A DNA stretch of 64,000 bases from UBA668 sp046086305 (lineage in GTDB: Bacteria > Actinomycetota > Acidimicrobiia > Acidimicrobiales > Ilumatobacteraceae), in NCBI GenBank assembly GCA_046086305.1, contig JBJSXI010000059.1, positions 1 through 64,000 of the forward strand, written 5' to 3'. Shown here piece by piece: positions 52,167-60,026 of the stretch. Each line of letters starts with the position of its first letter. Position 1 is the stretch's first letter. The notes under the pieces are model-generated. The model was not told where the DNA came from and did not search any database. It worked only from the letters and a program-made list of their open reading frames with translations. The translations under genes were made by a program, and so were the position numbers.

Positions 52167-52904
52167 TCAGTACCCCTCGGCGCGTCGCCGACGGCGGCCA
52201 CCGAAGTCACGAGCCCACAGCACGAGCACCATCCACAATGCCTCGCGCACGATGTCGGTCGACAGTTTGGACTCGCCAGCGACCCGGTCGCGAAAGATGA
52301 TCGGGAACTCGACGATCGATCCACGCGCGGCGATCAGGCGGTGGGTCATCTCCACCTGGAATCCATAGCCTTCGGCACGAACCGTCTCGAAGTGCATCCG
52401 TTCGAGTGCCGACGTCCGGTAGGCGCGGAAGCCCGAAGTGGCGTCATTCACGGCGAGACCGAGCACGCTCGCCGCATAGCGATTGCCCCAACGCGACAGC
52501 ATCTGGCGACGTCGACCCCATGCCACGGCGCGTCCACCGGGCACGTACCGTGATCCGATCACCAGATCGGCGCCGAGTCCGACACAGCCGACCAGCGCAG
52601 GAAGTGACGCGACGGGATGTGAGAGGTCGGCATCGATCTGGACGCACACCTCGGCGCCGCGATCGATGGCATGCCGGAATCCAGCTCGATAGGCGCTCCC
52701 GAGACCGGACTTCCGATTTCGGCGCAGCACTTCGATGCGGCCCAACTCGCGCCCGAGTTGTTCGGCGCGGTCGGCAGTGCCGTCGGGACTCGAATCGTCG
52801 ACGACGAGGATGTCGGCATCGGGCAGCGCTTCACGTACCGAGCGACACAGGAGCTCGATGTTGTCGATCTCTTCGTAGGTCGGCACGACAACGGTGGTAC
52901 GCAC
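52167..52904 (-). CDS. Polyprenol-phosphate mannosyltransferase (Dpm-like, GT2)
   Basis: 245 residues, a GT-A glycosyltransferase. Seen: TVVVPTYEEIDNIELL, VVDDSSPDGTAD and VQIDADLSHP, the metal-binding DAD; and the later DATSGFRAYRTSALE. It would move mannose from GDP-mannose to polyprenol phosphate, the donor for mannolipids and protein mannosylation. It lacks the C-terminal membrane part found in some Ppm1 proteins. The GTG at 52904 lies 8 bases after a TAGGCT box that overlaps the -10 of the divergent gene. Confidence 0.9.
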   Translation of the reverse strand: MRTTVVVPTYEEIDNIELLCRSVREALPDADILVVDDSSPDGTADRAEQLGRELGRIEVLRRNRKSGLGSAYRAGFRHAIDRGAEVCVQIDADLSHPVASLPALVGCVGLGADLVIGSRYVPGGRAVAWGRRRQMLSRWGNRYAASVLGLAVNDATSGFRAYRTSALERMHFETVRAEGYGFQVEMTHRLIAARGSIVEFPIIFRDRVAGESKLSTDIVREALWMVLVLWARDFGGRRRRRAEGY

Positions 52905-52912
52905 GGCGGAGG

Positions 52913-52922
52913 AGCCTACGAT
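52913..52922. promoter_or_regulatory. Bidirectional promoter core: two -10 boxes sharing a TA step
   Basis: On the plus strand AGCCTACGAT. The last six bases TACGAT serve the plus-strand gene (start 52930, gap 7); the complement of the first six, TAGGCT, serves the minus-strand gene (start 52904, gap 8). Only 25 bases separate the two start codons. Confidence 0.55.
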
Positions 52923-52929
52923 GTGAAAG

Positions 52930-53202
52930 GTGCACGAAGAGACCCGCCCACTCTCGGCGCTGCCGTCGCCACGGGCTCGCGCCGCAGCGTTCGCGGCGAT
53001 TCTCCTCGGCGGTGTCGCAGGGGGACTCATCGGCGACGCACTCGTCCGCCTTCAATGCACCGGGTCGTGTGCAGTTCCACGAGGAATCGGTCTGTTCATC
53101 GGCGCAGTCGCCTGTGCGGGCGGCATGAGCGTCGTCGCCGTGCTCGTGCTGCGCGCGCTCGGTGAGTGGCGCGAGGTCGAGCGACTCGAACGGGAACGGT
53201 GA
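52930..53202 (+). CDS. Small two-helix membrane protein
   Basis: 90 residues from GTG 52930. Two hydrophobic helices (AAFAAILLGGVAGGLIGDALV and GIGLFIGAVACAGGMSVVAVLVL) with a two-Cys loop between (LQCTGSCAVPRG) and a charged C-terminus. Family not recognised. Its TGA overlaps the GTG of the inositol-phosphatase gene (GTGA), and a TACGAT box sits 7 bases ahead of its start, both supporting a real gene. Confidence 0.72.
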   Translation: MHEETRPLSALPSPRARAAAFAAILLGGVAGGLIGDALVRLQCTGSCAVPRGIGLFIGAVACAGGMSVVAVLVLRALGEWREVERLERER

Positions 53203-54062
53203 GTCGCCCCATCGACACGCTCGATGCCTCACTCGTCGACCTCGCGGCGCGTCTGGCCATCGAAGCCGGACAACTCGTCCGCCGCGGGCGGTTCGAACGT
53301 GGTGTCGGTGATGCGGCGACCAAGTCCACCGTCACCGATATCGTCACCGAATTCGACAGGATGAGCGAAGCGCACATCCTGAAAGGCATCAGCGCGGCAC
53401 GCCCCCACGACGCCGTGACGGGTGAGGAGGGGACCTCGAAGGCAGGATCGTCGGGGGTCTCCTGGCTCGTCGATCCGATCGACGGCACCACGAACTTCAC
53501 CTATGCCTATCCGGGATACTGCGTGTCGATCGCAGCCGCAGTCGACGGCGTCACGCGTGCAGGCGTCGTCTATCTCCCCGCAACCGACGAACTCTTCACG
53601 GCCTCCCTCGGTGGCGGGGCCCGACTCGATGGCCGAGCCATCACGTGTAGCGCGACGACCGACCTGAACATGACGCTCGTCGCGACCGGATTCAGTTACG
53701 TCCCGACGCGGCGCGCCGCTCAGGGAGCGCGGATTGCTGCCCTCCTTCCGAGGATCCGTGACATCCGTCGATCAGGTGCGGCGGCGAGCGATCTGTGCCA
53801 TGTCGCTGCCGGGCGCGTCGATGCCTACTTCGAGGAATGGCTCGGACCGTGGGACCACGCGGCCGGGAGCCTCATCGCACGCGAGGCCGGTTGCGCCGTG
53901 GGCGACATCGGCGCCCGAGCGCAGGCCGACGAGCCCGTCGGGCCAGGGCTGCTCGTCGCCACGCCCGGCGTGTTCGATGACCTTCGACGACTCATCGACG
54001 AGGTCGACGCGCGACTGGCGAGCGAGGGCGGCGCATCCGGGGTGACCGAGTCGCGCGGATGA
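53199..54062 (+). CDS. Inositol-monophosphatase-family phosphatase
   Basis: 287 residues of the lithium-sensitive sugar phosphatase fold. Metal-ligand motifs: GEEGTS, LVDPIDGTTNFTYAYP and WDHAAGSLIAREAG. It dephosphorylates inositol-1-phosphate, histidinol phosphate or a similar compound; actinobacteria need inositol for mycothiol and phosphatidylinositol, so inositol phosphatase is the leading guess. GTG at 53199 overlaps the preceding stop. It ends 40 bases before the response regulator. Confidence 0.92.
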   Translation: MSRPIDTLDASLVDLAARLAIEAGQLVRRGRFERGVGDAATKSTVTDIVTEFDRMSEAHILKGISAARPHDAVTGEEGTSKAGSSGVSWLVDPIDGTTNFTYAYPGYCVSIAAAVDGVTRAGVVYLPATDELFTASLGGGARLDGRAITCSATTDLNMTLVATGFSYVPTRRAAQGARIAALLPRIRDIRRSGAAASDLCHVAAGRVDAYFEEWLGPWDHAAGSLIAREAGCAVGDIGARAQADEPVGPGLLVATPGVFDDLRRLIDEVDARLASEGGASGVTESRG

Positions 54063-54102
54063 CCGCACGCCGGAACTGGGTCCGGCCTGCCATCATGGGG
54101 GT

Positions 54103-54783
54103 GTGGGTACACGCATCCTGTCGGTCGAGGACGACGAACGAATCCGAACAGCCGTTCGTCTCGCGCTCGAGGACGAGGGATGGACGGTCGACGAGGCCGA
54201 GAGTGGCGAGCAGGCCATCGAGGCGTTCGGCAGGGCGACACCCGACGTGGTCCTCATCGACATCATGCTTCCGGGGATCGACGGCTTCGAGTTGTGTCGC
54301 ACACTTCGCCGCTCGAGCGATGTACCGATCGTCATGGTCACGGCGCGCAACGACACACACGATGTCGTCGCCGGACTCGAGGCAGGTGCCGACGACTACC
54401 TCACCAAACCGTTCGCCCCCAAGGAACTCTCGGCACGTATTCGTGCACTGCTCCGGCGGGTCCGACCGATCGCCACCGGCCACGCCAAGTTGACGTTCGG
54501 CGACCTCGAGATCGTTCCGGACGAGGGGAAGGTCACCCTCGGCGGGAGTGAGGTGCACCTCACGAAGACCGAGTTCCGCCTGCTCTGCGAGCTCGCCCAG
54601 AACCCCGGGCGGGTGTTCAGTCGCGAGAGCCTTCTCGACAATGTCTGGGGTCACGACTACTTCGGCGATGGCCGCCTCGTCGATGTCCACATCCGTCGCC
54701 TGCGGATGAAGGTGGAGGCCGATCCGGCCAATCCGCGTCATGTCGTGACCGTTCGCGGTCTCGGCTATCGACTTCAGTCGTGA
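54103..54783 (+). CDS. mtrA: OmpR-family response regulator, MtrA-like
   Basis: 226 residues. Receiver domain with acidic pair ED-D near 9-11, phospho-acceptor Asp53 (LIDIMLPG) and Lys102 (LTKPF), then an OmpR winged helix ending VTVRGLGYRLQS. The neighbours, a two-helix histidine kinase and a GerMN lipoprotein in the same order as mycobacterial mtrA-mtrB-lpqB, identify it. MtrA controls cell-wall, division and osmostress genes in actinobacteria. GTG at 54103 is preceded by CATCAT at 54091-54096, a possible weak -10. Stop overlaps the kinase start (GTGA). Confidence 0.9.
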   Translation: MGTRILSVEDDERIRTAVRLALEDEGWTVDEAESGEQAIEAFGRATPDVVLIDIMLPGIDGFELCRTLRRSSDVPIVMVTARNDTHDVVAGLEAGADDYLTKPFAPKELSARIRALLRRVRPIATGHAKLTFGDLEIVPDEGKVTLGGSEVHLTKTEFRLLCELAQNPGRVFSRESLLDNVWGHDYFGDGRLVDVHIRRLRMKVEADPANPRHVVTVRGLGYRLQS

Positions 54784-56270
54784 CCGCGACCGACGTCGCC
54801 TCCCCGACCGCATCGCACTGGGCGGTTCGCGCGGGGCGTGCGGCCATCGAACGAGTGGGCGGGCTGTGGGCATTGCGACTCGCGCTGCGCACGCGGATCT
54901 TGTTGATGTTCGCCCTCGGTGCGCTGTCGCTGGCGATCTTCCTCGCAACGGTCGCCTACAGCTTCACCCGCAGCAGTCTGGTCAACCAGCGCGATCGCGC
55001 CGGTGTCGAACAGGCGTATCGAAACGCCCAGGTGGCCCAGAACGAACTGAGCGCCACTGCGCCGTCCGCCGAAGCGGCTGTCGAGCGATTGCGTTCGCTC
55101 GGCGTTCAACAGTTCGCGATCAACTATCGCGGGACCTGGAGCGGCGGCTCGGCCAAGTACACATCCGACGGCATCCCGATCGAACTCCAACAGCGGGTCC
55201 TCGTCGACGGTATCGCCTCACGGATGATCGCCGACATCGACGGCGAGCGAGTCCTCGTGATCGGCATCCCACTCACCACGAGCGCCTCTTCGTACTTCGA
55301 GTTCCTCTCCCTCGAGGCAGCCACCAGCACCCTCGAGAGCGTCCGCCTGAGTCTGTTCTTCGCTGCCTTCATCACCACTCTTGCCGGAGGCCTGCTCGGA
55401 GTGCTCGTGGCCGGGCGCGCCGTTCGCCCACTCGGCGAGGCAGCCCGTGCGGCGCAGGCAATCGCTGGTGGTCGACTCGACACTCGACTCGCCAACTCCG
55501 ATGATCACGATCTCCGAGTGCTTGCCGACGCGTTCAACGAGATGGCGAGTGCCCTCCAGACCCGGATCGAGCGAGATGCTCGCTTTGCCAGCGATGTGAG
55601 CCACGAGCTCCGCTCACCGCTCATGACCCTCGCGGCGAGCATCGAGGTGATGAAGGCGCGCCGCGACGAGATGCCCGAACGCGCCCAGGCCGCCCTGGAC
55701 CTCCTCGTTGCTGACGTCGCACGTTTCCAGGGACTCGTCGAGGATCTTCTCGAGATCTCGCGCTTCGATGCCGGCGCAGTGCGACTCAATCTCGATGAGC
55801 TCCACGTCGGCGAGTTCGTCCGTCAGGCGGTCGCGGTGAGCAGCCTGCCGAACAGCCCGGTCGAGGTCTCCACGCGCGGCGAACGAGCCGTCATCCAGGG
55901 CGACCGTCGACGGCTCGCGCGCGTCATCGCGAACCTCATCGACAACGTACGCGTGCACGGCGGAGGCGAGGCCCAGGTCGCGGTCAGCGAACCCGATGAC
56001 TCACCGAGTCCGTTCACCCATGTCCGGATCGCCGTCGAGGACCGCGGCCCCGGGGTGCCGGCCGGAGAGCGCACCCTCGTGTTCGAGCGATTCGCCCGCG
56101 GCGCAGTCGCCGGCAGGCGAAGTTCGAGCGACGGTGCGGGCCTCGGCCTCGCGCTGGTCGATGAGCATGTCCGCATGCACGGCGGGCGCGTCTGGGTCGA
56201 GGATCGTCCAGATGGCGAGACAGGGGCCCGGTTCGTGATCGAACTACCCGCCGAGGAGGTCGACCTGTGA
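54780..56270 (+). CDS. mtrB: Sensor histidine kinase, MtrB-like
   Basis: 496 residues. Two membrane helices (about 40-62 and 190-212) flank an extracytoplasmic sensor of ~125 residues; then HAMP (212-265), the dimerisation helix with the phospho-His at about 275 (DVSHELRSP), and an ATPase domain with NLIDNVRVHGG, DRGPGVP and GLGLALV. It would phosphorylate the MtrA-like regulator. The GTG at 54780 overlaps the regulator stop. What it senses is unknown; the adjacent lipoprotein is a candidate partner. Confidence 0.92.
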   Translation: MTATDVASPTASHWAVRAGRAAIERVGGLWALRLALRTRILLMFALGALSLAIFLATVAYSFTRSSLVNQRDRAGVEQAYRNAQVAQNELSATAPSAEAAVERLRSLGVQQFAINYRGTWSGGSAKYTSDGIPIELQQRVLVDGIASRMIADIDGERVLVIGIPLTTSASSYFEFLSLEAATSTLESVRLSLFFAAFITTLAGGLLGVLVAGRAVRPLGEAARAAQAIAGGRLDTRLANSDDHDLRVLADAFNEMASALQTRIERDARFASDVSHELRSPLMTLAASIEVMKARRDEMPERAQAALDLLVADVARFQGLVEDLLEISRFDAGAVRLNLDELHVGEFVRQAVAVSSLPNSPVEVSTRGERAVIQGDRRRLARVIANLIDNVRVHGGGEAQVAVSEPDDSPSPFTHVRIAVEDRGPGVPAGERTLVFERFARGAVAGRRSSSDGAGLGLALVDEHVRMHGGRVWVEDRPDGETGARFVIELPAEEVDL

Positions 56271-56872
56271 CGCACCGCCTTGGCCTCGTTGCCGTCATCG
56301 CTCTCGCCGGATGCGCCGTCGCAGCCGACGACCTCCCCCGCGACATTCCGCCCGCCCAGCAGATCGAGCTCGCCACCGAGGCCGACCGGGGTGCGGGGGC
56401 ATCGACGGGCACTGCGCGCATCTACCTGCTCATCCCGGACGTGACGGGAGAGACACGCACGCTCGGTGCCGTGGCGCGCGACGTCGACGAGTCACCTCTC
56501 TCGCTGCTCACGGCGCTGTTCGCCGGCCCGAACTCACGCGAGCTGAGTGCCCAGTTCCGTTCGGCGATCCCCGTCGACACTTCCCTTCGCTCCGCAGCGC
56601 TGCGCGCCGGAACCCTCGTCGTCGACGTGTCCGCCGACCTCCTCGAGGTCTCGGGCGACACCCTCATCTCGGCGGTCGCGCAGATCGTCTTCACCGCGTC
56701 CGAGCTGAGTGGTGTGAGAGCGGTGAAGATCGTCGTCGACGGGGCGGATCAGCAGTGGCCGACGGGAAATGGTGAACTCCAGTCGTCGCCGCTCACCGTC
56801 TATGACTTCCCGGGTCGCCTCGCCTCGGCCCAGCCCGACTTCCCCGTCATCCCATCCCCACCCGCCGCATGA
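56267..56872 (+). CDS. GerMN-domain lipoprotein, reduced LpqB-like
   Basis: 201 residues. Lipoprotein signal RLGLVAVIALAGC with the lipobox AGC, then a single GerMN domain (about 45-175: ARIYLLIPD, LTALFAGPN, TLVVDVSADLLE). Mycobacterial LpqB has the same N-terminal GerMN domain followed by a beta-propeller-like part, which is absent here. It completes an mtrA-mtrB-lpqB-type operon and is coupled to the kinase by a GTGA overlap. It may bind the kinase sensor domain outside the membrane. Confidence 0.87.
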   Translation: MTHRLGLVAVIALAGCAVAADDLPRDIPPAQQIELATEADRGAGASTGTARIYLLIPDVTGETRTLGAVARDVDESPLSLLTALFAGPNSRELSAQFRSAIPVDTSLRSAALRAGTLVVDVSADLLEVSGDTLISAVAQIVFTASELSGVRAVKIVVDGADQQWPTGNGELQSSPLTVYDFPGRLASAQPDFPVIPSPPAA

Positions 56873-56906
56873 CCCCGACCACGAGCGCACCGGAGATCTA
56901 CCGACC

Positions 56907-57221
56907 ATGAAGTGGGATGCCAGACGACCCATCCCGTGGCGCAGGTTGGTCGGCGAGTGGGCCCTCGTCACCATCGCGCTCATCGGGGCCACCGCCGTGT
57001 TCACCGACACCCCGGTCACCGAGACCTTCGGCGCCGTCATCCTCGGTGGCGCCGTCTACCTCGCCCTCGGTGCAGTGCTCGCCCGCCTCGGGTATCAGCG
57101 CGCGACGCTCCGCCAGCTGTGCTCGGCCGCCCGCACCACCACGCGATCACCGGATCGGCCCACGCCACGCCGGCCTGCGCCGACCAAACGCACCGGCGGT
57201 GGCCAACGTCGACGACGCTGA
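56907..57221 (+). CDS. Small two-helix membrane protein with basic tail
   Basis: 104 residues from ATG 56907: basic N-terminus (MKWDARRPIPWRRLVGEW), two hydrophobic helices (ALVTIALIGATAVF and TFGAVILGGAVYLALGAVLARLG), and an Arg/Pro/Thr-rich C-terminal tail. GGAG lies about 12 bases upstream. Not recognised. It ends 13 bases before glpK, but glpK has its own -10 box. Confidence 0.6.
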   Translation: MKWDARRPIPWRRLVGEWALVTIALIGATAVFTDTPVTETFGAVILGGAVYLALGAVLARLGYQRATLRQLCSAARTTTRSPDRPTPRRPAPTKRTGGGQRRRR

Positions 57222-57222
57222 C

Positions 57223-57228
57223 TACCGT
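57223..57228 (+). promoter_or_regulatory. -10 box for leaderless glpK
   Basis: TACCGT, 6 bases, then the ATG at 57235; it overlaps the end of the preceding small ORF. No SD. Confidence 0.45.
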
Positions 57229-57234
57229 TCGGCC

Positions 57235-58740
57235 ATGAGTTCCCCCCGGCGCGAGCCCGTCGTGCTCGCCATCGACGCCGGCACCACCGGAGTGCGCACC
57301 CGAGCGGTCGCCCGGCGTGGCTCGACGGTCATTGCCGCGTACCGCGAGTTCACCCAGCACTTCCCTCGTCCCGGATGGGTCGAGCACGATGCCGACGAGA
57401 TCTGGGCTGCCGTTGCGGCGACGCTCCGAGAGGTGACGTCGGCCCTCGAGGGTCGGAGCATCGCAGCCATCGGCATCACGAACCAGCGGGAGACCGTCGT
57501 GGCCTGGGATCGCCGCACCGGCGTCCCGTTCGGCAAGGCGATCGTCTGGCAGGACCGGCGCACGGCCGAGCACTGCGACGCCCTCCTGGCATCCGGCGTC
57601 CTCGACCGGGTGCGCTCGACGACCGGACTCGTCCTCGACCCGTACTTCTCGGCGAGCAAGGTCGCCTGGATGCTCACAGAGGGCGCCGTGCCGACGCGCG
57701 ATCTCGCGATCGGCACCATCGACTCGTGGCTCGTGTGGCGCTTGACCGACGGCGCGGTCCACGTGACCGACACGACCAATGCGAGCCGCACCATGCTCCT
57801 CGACATCGCGACCACGACGTGGAGCGCCGAGATGTGCGATCTGTTCGGCGTGCCCGCCGACGCGCTCGCTGCGGTCTCGCCGTCGAGCGGACGGGTCGGC
57901 ACGGTCGGCATCGATGCCGCCACACGTACCGGCCTCCCGAGCGGAACGCCGATCAGTGGGATCGCCGGCGACCAGCAGGCTGCCCTGTTCGGCCAGGCGT
58001 GTCATCGGCCGGGGATGGCCAAGAACACTTACGGCACCGGGAGTTTCGTCCTGCTGAACGTCGGCGCCGCGTGCCCGGCACCGGCGGAGGGCATGCTCTC
58101 GACGATCGCGTGGACACTCGCCGATGGGTCGACCACCTACGCATACGAGGGTGCCGTGTTCGCCACCGGCGCCGCCGTGCAGTGGCTCCGCGACGGCCTC
58201 GGCGTGATCGCCAGTGCTGCCGAGGTCGGCCCGCTCGCCGAGTCGGTCACCGACAGCGCAGGTGTGCGCGTCGTGCCGGCCTTCACCGGCCTCGGGAGCC
58301 CATGGTGGGACCCCTACGCGCGGGGGACCATCGTCGGTATCACTCGCGGCACGACGCGCGCCCACCTCGCCCGGGCAGTCGTCGACGCGATGGCCCTCCA
58401 GACCGCAGACGTCGTCACGGCCATGACCACCGCCGCCGGGGTGTCGATCACCGACCTCCGGGTCGATGGCGGTGCGTCGGTCATGGATGCCATGCTGCAG
58501 TTCCAAGCCGATCTGCTCGGCGTCACCGTCCGGCGACCACGCGATCAGGAGACCACCGCGCTCGGCGCTGCGTATCTCGCCGGATTGGCCGAGGGTGTCT
58601 GGACGTCGCTCGACGATCTCGCCGACGAGTGGCAGGTCGATGCCGTCTTCTCCCCCGCCGCCGAACGAACGGCCGCCACAGCCGCCCTCGTCGACTGGCA
58701 CCGTGCCGTCGAACGATCTCGCGGGTGGGTGGTGCCGTGA
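57235..58740 (+). CDS. glpK: Glycerol kinase
   Basis: Phosphorylates glycerol to glycerol-3-phosphate with ATP. 501 residues, FGGY family. Seen: AIDAGTTGVRTRAV at the phosphate site, GITNQRETVVAWDRRTG, WQDRRT, IDSWLVWRLT, and GIAGDQQAALFGQ; the C-terminal DLRVDGGASVMDAMLQFQADLLG is typical. No glpF or glpD nearby. The stop overlaps the start of the CoA-transferase gene (GTGA), so the two are co-translated. Confidence 0.95.
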   Translation: MSSPRREPVVLAIDAGTTGVRTRAVARRGSTVIAAYREFTQHFPRPGWVEHDADEIWAAVAATLREVTSALEGRSIAAIGITNQRETVVAWDRRTGVPFGKAIVWQDRRTAEHCDALLASGVLDRVRSTTGLVLDPYFSASKVAWMLTEGAVPTRDLAIGTIDSWLVWRLTDGAVHVTDTTNASRTMLLDIATTTWSAEMCDLFGVPADALAAVSPSSGRVGTVGIDAATRTGLPSGTPISGIAGDQQAALFGQACHRPGMAKNTYGTGSFVLLNVGAACPAPAEGMLSTIAWTLADGSTTYAYEGAVFATGAAVQWLRDGLGVIASAAEVGPLAESVTDSAGVRVVPAFTGLGSPWWDPYARGTIVGITRGTTRAHLARAVVDAMALQTADVVTAMTTAAGVSITDLRVDGGASVMDAMLQFQADLLGVTVRRPRDQETTALGAAYLAGLAEGVWTSLDDLADEWQVDAVFSPAAERTAATAALVDWHRAVERSRGWVVP

Positions 58741-60008
58741 ATCCCGTCGCTCCCGACGACGTCATTGCACATGTGCGGACGCATGGCCATGTCGTCGTGC
58801 CACTGGGTAACGGCGAGCCGGTCGCCCTCCTCGACGCGCTCGAACGTGCCGCCGCCGAAGAGCGGATCGAGGGGGTGTCGGTGCACCAGATGCACGCACT
58901 CCACGATCGCCGATATCTGCACGGCGCCTATGGAGATCGGCTCCGTCATATCTCGTACTTCCTGTCGCCGGTCACTCGTCCTCGCTATCGGGCAGGAACC
59001 ATCGATCTCGTCCCGAATCACTTCAGCGAGGTGTACACCCACATCCAGCGCCGCGCCCACGATCCCCTCGTCGTGGCGTGCGTCTCGCCGATGGATCGCC
59101 ATGGGTACTTCAGCCTCGGAGTGAGCGCCGACTACACGAGCAGCTTCATCGGCAGGGCGAGATTCTTCCTCGAGGTGAACTCGCACATGCCTCGGACGTT
59201 CGGGCGCAATCAGATCCACGTCAGTCAGGTCGACGGCTTCATCGTCAACGATGCACCCCTCGTCGAGGTTCCTCCGACCGAGACGACACCCCGGGACCGG
59301 GCGATCGCGGCACTCGTCGCGGAGCGGATTCCCGACGGCGCCTGCCTGCAGACCGGGATCGGAGCGATCCCCAATGCCATCATGGCCGCCCTCGCGCACC
59401 ATCGCGATCTCGGGATTCATACCGAGCTCATCAGCGACGGCCTCGTCGACCTCATCGAGCAGGGCGTCGTCACCGGTGTGCGCAAACTCCACAATCGCAC
59501 CAAGGTCGTCGGAACGTTCGCTCTCGGGACCCGCAGGCTTCACGACTTCCTGCACGAGAACACGGCGATCGAACTGTGGAGTGCACGTTACGTGAACGAC
59601 CCTCGCCTGCTCAGTCGCGAGCGGAACTTCGTGTCGATCAATGCCACCCTCACCGTCGATCTCCTCGGGCAGTGCGCGAGCGAGACGGTCGGCGGGTCGT
59701 ACTACTCCTCGTCCGGCGGACAGGTCGACTTCGCGCGTGGCGCGATGTACAGCGAGGGCGGACAGGGATTCATCGTGCTGCACTCGACCACGGGCGACGG
59801 TCGGATCAGTCGGATCGTGCCCCAACTCCCTGCCGGAGAGGTCGTGACCAACTCGAAGAACACAGTTGACAAGGTGGTCACCGAATTCGGCGTGGCCGAA
59901 CTGCGATCACGAACGGTGCGCGAACGCGCCGCTGCGCTCATCGCAGTGGCACATCCCGACCATCGCGACCACCTGCAGTCAGAGGCAACCCGCCTCGGAT
60001 TCCTCTGA
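58737..60008 (+). CDS. Acetyl-CoA hydrolase/transferase family CoA-transferase
   Basis: 423 residues, class I CoA-transferase resembling 4-hydroxybutyrate or butyrate CoA-transferases and acetyl-CoA hydrolases. Seen: LQTGIGAIPNAIM, HTELISDG with the probable catalytic Glu near residue 230, and SSGGQVDFARGA near residue 325. It moves CoA between acids. GTG at 58737 overlaps glpK. The pairing with glycerol kinase is unusual; which acyl group is used cannot be told. Confidence 0.9.
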   Translation: MNPVAPDDVIAHVRTHGHVVVPLGNGEPVALLDALERAAAEERIEGVSVHQMHALHDRRYLHGAYGDRLRHISYFLSPVTRPRYRAGTIDLVPNHFSEVYTHIQRRAHDPLVVACVSPMDRHGYFSLGVSADYTSSFIGRARFFLEVNSHMPRTFGRNQIHVSQVDGFIVNDAPLVEVPPTETTPRDRAIAALVAERIPDGACLQTGIGAIPNAIMAALAHHRDLGIHTELISDGLVDLIEQGVVTGVRKLHNRTKVVGTFALGTRRLHDFLHENTAIELWSARYVNDPRLLSRERNFVSINATLTVDLLGQCASETVGGSYYSSSGGQVDFARGAMYSEGGQGFIVLHSTTGDGRISRIVPQLPAGEVVTNSKNTVDKVVTEFGVAELRSRTVRERAAALIAVAHPDHRDHLQSEATRLGFL

Positions 60009-60026
60009 CGTCGAGCCGGGGACCGG

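Noticed and set aside
50324..52324. A 666-codon frame containing dinB
   Set aside because: The first 244 codons are opposite-frame reading of the Nudix gene; dinB begins at the ATG of 51592.
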